Shown: positions 5,301 through 8,258 of the stretch, in pieces
How positions within the stretch are numbered: position 1 is the first letter of the stretch
Layout of the letters: each line of letters begins with the position of its first letter
Source of the DNA: an uncultured Subdoligranulum sp.
Lineage (GTDB): Bacteria; Bacillota_A; Clostridia; Oscillospirales; Ruminococcaceae
Direction: 5' to 3'
DNA: 8,258 nucleotides
NCBI GenBank assembly: GCA_900772715.1
Contig: CAAGRN010000221.1
Coordinates: 1 to 8,258, forward strand
Program-made: the position numbers and the translations under genes
The notes under the pieces: model-generated
Told to the model about the DNA's origin: nothing
Seen by the model: the letters and a program-made list of their open reading frames with translations, nothing else
Databases searched by the model: none

Positions 5301-8258
5301 ATATGGTAATTCGCGCTGTAGCTGGTTTTGTCGATTTGTTCACCCGCCGCCTGCCGATTGTCAGAAAAGGTGGTCTTTTCTACATACCAGCCTTCATTAG
5401 AATAGGCGGGCGTGATGTAGTAGTTGTGTTCATCGCACAGATAGCCGTCTGCAAAAGACAGGTAATAGGCATCGTAAGTCCAAGAGCCATCCAACGCTTT
5501 GCTTTTAGAGACTGTAGAAAACTGGTTCTTGTACACCCAATCCGTGTACTGCCCGCTGCCGTTCTTGGCAAGCGCGGCAGTCTGCCCGGTGGCAGACTTG
5601 GTGCGGCTGTCTACGGTGGGATAAGTGCCGGAAACAGCAAGAGCGCCCTCACGCAGCGGAATGACCGTGCCGGTGGAGCGCTCTACTACATAATATTTGC
5701 CGAGGTACAGGTTTGCGAAGGTCAGCCAGCCGTCCTCGATTTTGGCGCTGGCTACCAGATGGTCTTTTTTGAGAATCGGCAGGTAATCCGATACCCACTG
5801 TCCGCTGTTGTCGCGGATGGTCGTGCGCCAGATGGGATTATCATCGGCATCCACGATTTTGGAATAATCCACAACGCCGGTTACGCCGTCCGGGTGGGTG
5901 ATGTCCTCGGCAGCATAGAGGTCGTACACGGCACCGTCCAGCACAGCATCGCCGTGTGCCTGCCCGCTGGCAAATGCCGTGCCGTGGGCTGCCTTGCCGC
6001 CCACATAGCGCACTGCATCCAGATCTACCTTGGAAATGCTGATCTCACCCAAGGTGCGGTCATTTTTCATCACGCCGTCTGTGGCGGTGGTGGTGTAGCT
6101 GTTCTCATTGGCGGCTTTGCCGCTGTTGTCGGTGTTGTAAACGCGCGCAGGTTCTTTATACTGAATCTCCGCAGCAGGAGCCTCGCTGGCTTTGTAAATA
6201 ACAACGATGGTTTCTACGCCGCCGCTGGTCACCAGCTTGGTGCCGCCCTTGTCGGCTGTCAGAATATCGGCGCTGTAGTCGGCATTGTCCAGCCAAAGCA
6301 CCGCATTATCGTTGGCTTCGGTGATTTCGATGTAATAGGCGCGCTTGCCCAAGGGTGTGCCTGCTGTGCCGGGGTGGTCGATGTCTGTCCAGTCACCAAA
6401 ATATCCGGCAGGGGCTTTGGTTTCCACAAGGATAAACTTTCCCTGATTGCGCTGGGTGTAATACAGCGTGTGGCGCATGGCATCCGTGGTGGCATAGGCG
6501 GCGCTGTTGATGACCGCGTAGCTGCCGTCGCCCTGGCGCTGCACACTGTAGGTGTTGTAGCCGCCGGTGGGCTGGTATTTGCCGGTCACCACATCCCACT
6601 GATAGATCTCATACTGGGCATCGGCTGCGATCTGGCTGCCGGTTTCGCTGTCGGTTTTCTTGAGGTTGACCTGCAAACTCCACTCATCATTTTTCATAAC
6701 ATAGTCGTTGTTGGTGTTTGCGGGTACCGAGATGGTCTGGCTGCTGCCGTTCGTGCCCCAATACATTGTAAAGCCATACGGCACATTCGTTTCCTGATAG
6801 CGGAAGGAAATGCTTGCCAGCTCTGCCTTGGCGGAAGCAATCGCATTGTCCACCATGCGCTGCGCTTCGGCCTTCAAATCCGAAATGGCAGAATCTCGGG
6901 CGCTGTCCGCGGCAGAATCCGCAGCATCCTGCGAAGTATACGGGCCAACCCTGCCGCTTTTGCTGCTGGTGGTTTTTGTAACGGCATAGTGCAGGCTCCA
7001 GCTTGCACTGGCATCGCCGCCGTTCTTCTGGTAATTGTCATCGGCAGTATGCCCGCTGGTGGTCACAGTCTGCTTGTCTGCCGGGCTGATGCTCCAGCTG
7101 CCGCCGTCAATGCTGCCGGACTTGGTGATGGGCTCGATCTCAATGGTTGCGCCGTCCACTTTTTCCTGCGTTTTCAGCTGGATCTTATCGGTAGAAACAC
7201 CGTAGTTCCAAGTAAAGCTGCCGCTCTTGGTCTGCGCAGGGGCGCTCCAGCTGGCGTAATATTCCTGCTCAACCGGCTGGGGATTCGGCTCATCATCGCT
7301 GATCTCCGGGCCGATCAGGGCAATGGTCTGCCATCCCTCGCGGCCGGGATTGTAGATATAGGTGTAGTAGCCGCGGGCAGAGGCGTAGGTTTCCACACCG
7401 TTCAGCAGTTCGTCGGCAGAGGCAAGATAAATTTCTGCGGAGATGCTTTCGGGAAAACTCTCGATGATATACATCTGCACATCGTCATAAATAGATGCGC
7501 AGAAATCCAAAAGAGAGGCTTCTTCACCTTCATCAGCGGAAAAAACTGCGGGCAGATCATCTGCATCACTCAAAGTGAGCTGGTTCAAGCCGCCCCAGAT
7601 GCGAACTTGGTTACCGTAGTGGTCACCGGGGACGCACTGGTCCGCGCTGACGGTGGAAGTGTTCACATAGGTGTACGGCGGGCAGCCGGCAGGCTGACCG
7701 TTGGCACCGTGGGTGCAGCAGTAGGCTTCCTCACCGTTGAACCAGATCAGCCATGTGCCGTTGACCTTGGCAACCTTGGTGATCTTGCCGCTGGTCACCG
7801 CAGGGGTGGGGCGCTCAGCAAAGGCGGCAATTTCACTGTCGGGGAAAGGATACTCGGCAGCGGCATTGCGGTCAATGGTCACCTGTAAGGTTTTGGTCAG
7901 GGTGCTGCCGTCCGGCGCGGTATAAACCAGCTGCGCGGTAAAATCTGCATCCGCCTGCACATACACGCCCAGCACAGCAGCGGAAGTTTCGCTGTATTCG
8001 CTGTGCAGCAGGCTCTCGCCGTTTTCAACGGGTTCGCCGTAGTAGTCCAGCAGGGTCACACCGTCCGGCAAAATCAGATCAAGGGCACTGCCATCGGCGG
8101 GGTACTCCACCTGCGCCAGAATCGGCACAATGGCGTAGTCGGTATCTTCCAGCAAGGGTGCCGCCAGCGTCAGGTTATCGCTGTCCAGCGCCTCGGCGCT
8201 CAAATAGCTATCCTGTTCCAAATCGGCATCCCACACACCAAGCCCGATTTTGGTTTCG
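2354..8258 (-). CDS. giant sortase-anchored Cna-B/SpaA-type adhesin, N-terminus missing (partial)
   Basis: This is a cell-wall surface protein with 1967 codons visible. The frame is open to the window edge (ETKIGLG precedes the GTG at 8236), so the true start and signal peptide lie outside. Residues below count the GTG codon as 1. About 1-130 is beta-rich and unassigned. Residues 150-310 are Cys-rich with AYCC (171-174) and VQMYII (253-258), resembling a thioester domain. Residues 432-475 form an Ala-rich helix. About eight Cna-B/SpaA domains then follow, starting near 522, 731, 997, 1193, 1346, 1547, 1673 and 1792, with strand-A lysines such as K1200, K1353, K1553 and glutamates in 'xxExxAPxGY' motifs (E605, E1278, E1475, E1634, E1844). 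Next come a Pro/Thr stalk (1877-1911), IPQTG (1912-1916), a membrane helix (1919-1940) and a tail with an acidic end. The role is adhesion or mating-pair contact (inference). The sortase gene follows directly. Confidence 0.93.
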   Translation of the reverse strand, partial: ETKIGLGVWDADLEQDSYLSAEALDSDNLTLAAPLLEDTDYAIVPILAQVEYPADGSALDLILPDGVTLLDYYGEPVENGESLLHSEYSETSAAVLGVYVQADADFTAQLVYTAPDGSTLTKTLQVTIDRNAAAEYPFPDSEIAAFAERPTPAVTSGKITKVAKVNGTWLIWFNGEEAYCCTHGANGQPAGCPPYTYVNTSTVSADQCVPGDHYGNQVRIWGGLNQLTLSDADDLPAVFSADEGEEASLLDFCASIYDDVQMYIIESFPESISAEIYLASADELLNGVETYASARGYYTYIYNPGREGWQTIALIGPEISDDEPNPQPVEQEYYASWSAPAQTKSGSFTWNYGVSTDKIQLKTQEKVDGATIEIEPITKSGSIDGGSWSISPADKQTVTTSGHTADDNYQKNGGDASASWSLHYAVTKTTSSKSGRVGPYTSQDAADSAADSARDSAISDLKAEAQRMVDNAIASAKAELASISFRYQETNVPYGFTMYWGTNGSSQTISVPANTNNDYVMKNDEWSLQVNLKKTDSETGSQIAADAQYEIYQWDVVTGKYQPTGGYNTYSVQRQGDGSYAVINSAAYATTDAMRHTLYYTQRNQGKFILVETKAPAGYFGDWTDIDHPGTAGTPLGKRAYYIEITEANDNAVLWLDNADYSADILTADKGGTKLVTSGGVETIVVIYKASEAPAAEIQYKEPARVYNTDNSGKAANENSYTTTATDGVMKNDRTLGEISISKVDLDAVRYVGGKAAHGTAFASGQAHGDAVLDGAVYDLYAAEDITHPDGVTGVVDYSKIVDADDNPIWRTTIRDNSGQWVSDYLPILKKDHLVASAKIEDGWLTFANLYLGKYYVVERSTGTVIPLREGALAVSGTYPTVDSRTKSATGQTAALAKNGSGQYTDWVYKNQFSTVSKSKALDGSWTYDAYYLSFADGYLCDEHNYYITPAYSNEGWYVEKTTFSDNRQAAGEQIDKTSYSANYHIHADNELAESQDQVAKGNVEISKIVSSSGQSNGVELENAGFTFYLVSDLSKVSQFDQTRTGAYTLQSILDAYINKSYDNTHLKWDFSGETQAVAKTYEVNAAEIAAYNKTLTVAGENKNGKGSGWQPTGNANEYQLAEIFSNDTGNIRVQGLPYGTYLVVETTTPKDLYQAEPFLVSVDPAQDNNPWCAMATPKDSALTGSDSYQKITALDEEIEVYLRITKIDEETGKPVLLPGTAFQIYWLDDMGHYRYDDQGNPKLVTMTDTVNGHLTKNVTTFYTNAEGILTLPEKLPLGKYRIVEITGPNGFYNEWKDTAGYENGILADDADGSFYVDFTITTDRMYQATGDKNENGMDTLVIGEKYSNHETLGKLTIRKTGEVLNGWQSEPDGIDPWMTGEAESGNFTYETRPLAGAEYTITAAEDIYTQDRQLDNYGNRTLWYAKGDVVAVVTTGDGTADTAVFAPARTAATYDFLSVIHDSTIGEVSVTLPLGSYHIAETKPPYGYVSTADSYDVTFAWDNELNDVVMAKSIAKSGDNAFEQAFTVVRSKDADDALAEQQTLKFYNDREKARVGVYKIDHETGKYLAGAVFNLYTADDIYDADGSLVFAAGELVATSPETNADGTTYFDCDIPIRGEKYGSSTHKDATTNSGKYIVKEIRAPLGCYVNEEPMEVTFTYDGEAVQVLESTCTDNPTEMWVSKRDLTSDKELPGATLSIKDSDGNVVESWVSTDTPHRVTGLHLGDAYTLTETRPADGYALADNITFRLLQKVDEDGNNLQEAEVYYLTTKNFLFWTWDDWKPLDDATVIMRDDITKVQISKVDIVTGKELPGAELTITDKDCKQIDRWVSTDTPHYIEKLPAGDYTLTEITAPDGYDIAERIRFTVLPTGEVQTVVMKDARTPEKTPHPEETPHPTETPQPTPSATPAPTPAPQPIIPQTGDTFPLGVLLTVAGISLAGLAVLIFKCVHSKAVTERDSETEDSEH
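2357..2503 (-). other. cell-wall sorting signal (IPQTG, membrane helix, acidic tail)
   Basis: The adhesin C terminus has IPQTG (2503-2489), a hydrophobic helix starting FPLGVLLTVAGISLAGLAVL, then KCVHSK and a further 14 residues rich in Asp/Glu (RDSETEDSEH). The order motif-helix-charged tail is that of LPXTG proteins. Canonical tails are short and basic; this one has a basic start and an added acidic end. Confidence 0.88.
2504..2608 (-). repeat. Pro/Thr-rich wall-spanning stalk
   Basis: Residues 1877-1911 of the adhesin form a low-complexity run built from TPHPEETPHPTETPQP-type and TPAPTPAPQP-type units. Such segments usually thread the peptidoglycan between the last folded domain and the sorting motif. 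Confidence 0.8.
2612..3220 (-). repeat. two related tandem Cna-B domains at the adhesin C-terminus
   Basis: Domains at residues 1673-1785 and 1792-1875 share SKxD, KELPGAxL, the identical string WVSTDTPH, and YTLTExxxxDGY. They look like a duplication. The first has an insertion of about 30 residues (QKVDEDGNNLQEAEVYYLTT and following) before its last strand. Likely isopeptide residues are K1677/E1726/D1787 or D1788 and K1796/E1844/D1874. Confidence 0.75.
6812..6943 (-). other. alanine-rich helical segment in the adhesin
   Basis: Residues 432-475 (from PYTSQDAADSAADSARDSAI on) are rich in Ala, Asp, Ser and Lys with spacing typical of an amphipathic helix or coiled coil. The flanking sequence is rich in Ser/Thr/Gly/Trp and beta-like, so the helix probably forms a separate spacer or hairpin. 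Confidence 0.65.
7307..7789 (-). other. putative thioester-type (TQXA-like) adhesion domain
   Basis: Residues 150-310 contain AYCC followed by THGANGQPAGCPPY, and about 80 residues later a helix-like DFCASIYDDVQMYIIES. Thioester domains of Gram-positive adhesins pair a Cys in a 'YC' motif with a Gln in a '(T)QxAIW'-like helix. Here Cys173 or Cys174 and Gln254 are the candidates. Five cysteines (173, 174, 185, 201, 246) lie in this domain. The assignment rests on motif resemblance only. Confidence 0.45.

Noticed and set aside
2357..7888. 1843-codon open frame on the plus strand opposite the adhesin
   Set aside because: It is in exact register with the adhesin codons and is explained by absence of TTA, CTA and TCA codons there. 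Its translation is low-complexity and matches no family I recognise, whereas the minus frame has clear domains and a sorting signal.
8234..8236. GTG at 8236 as the adhesin start
   Set aside because: The frame stays open upstream to the window edge (ETKIGLG), there is no RBS, and no signal peptide follows. It is an internal Val codon.

Overview
The window looks like part of an integrative/conjugative or mobilizable element from a gut Clostridia-type Firmicute. The Oscillospiraceae/Faecalibacterium-Gemmiger range would fit, but that is an inference. The basis is a sortase-anchored cell-wall protein, strong AGGAGG-type ribosome binding sites, a fairly GC-rich adhesin gene, and a MobC plus MOBP-type relaxase pair. 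All five genes lie on the minus strand and read in one direction from 8258 to 1. No tRNA, rRNA, CRISPR array or insertion sequence was seen.

Layout in transcription order. (1) 8258-2354: a giant surface protein, truncated at its N terminus by the window edge, with 1967 codons visible. It has an N-terminal Cys-rich domain that may form a Cys-Gln thioester, an alanine-rich helical insert, about eight Cna-B/SpaA-type domains with Lys/Glu/Asn-or-Asp isopeptide signatures, a Pro/Thr-rich wall-spanning stalk, an IPQTG sorting signal, a membrane helix and an unusually acidic tail. (2) 2353-2276: a short gap with a hairpin plus T-run, probably a terminator or attenuator. (3) 2275-1526: a class B-like sortase, the probable anchoring enzyme for the adhesin. 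(4) 1502-1023: a small protein shaped like the catalytic domain of a serine recombinase but lacking the catalytic serine. (5) 1088-984: three inverted repeats in about 80 bp, running from the 3' end of gene 4 into the gap before mobC; this is the best oriT candidate. (6) 983-669: a MobC-like relaxosome accessory protein. (7) 672-1: the N-terminal 224 codons of a MOBP-type relaxase with intact Tyr and HxDxxHxHxH signatures, running off the window. It has an ATA codon where its start codon should be.

Working model (inference): the sortase anchors a long, covalently stiffened, possibly covalently host- or partner-binding adhesin on the donor cell. MobC and the relaxase, acting at a nearby oriT, process the DNA for transfer. 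The adhesin could stabilise mating pairs or help the host colonise. Points most worth a second look are the relaxase start codon, the inverted-repeat cluster overlapping a catalytically dead recombinase gene, the putative thioester domain, and the terminator-like hairpin between adhesin and sortase that an alternative sortase start would translate through.
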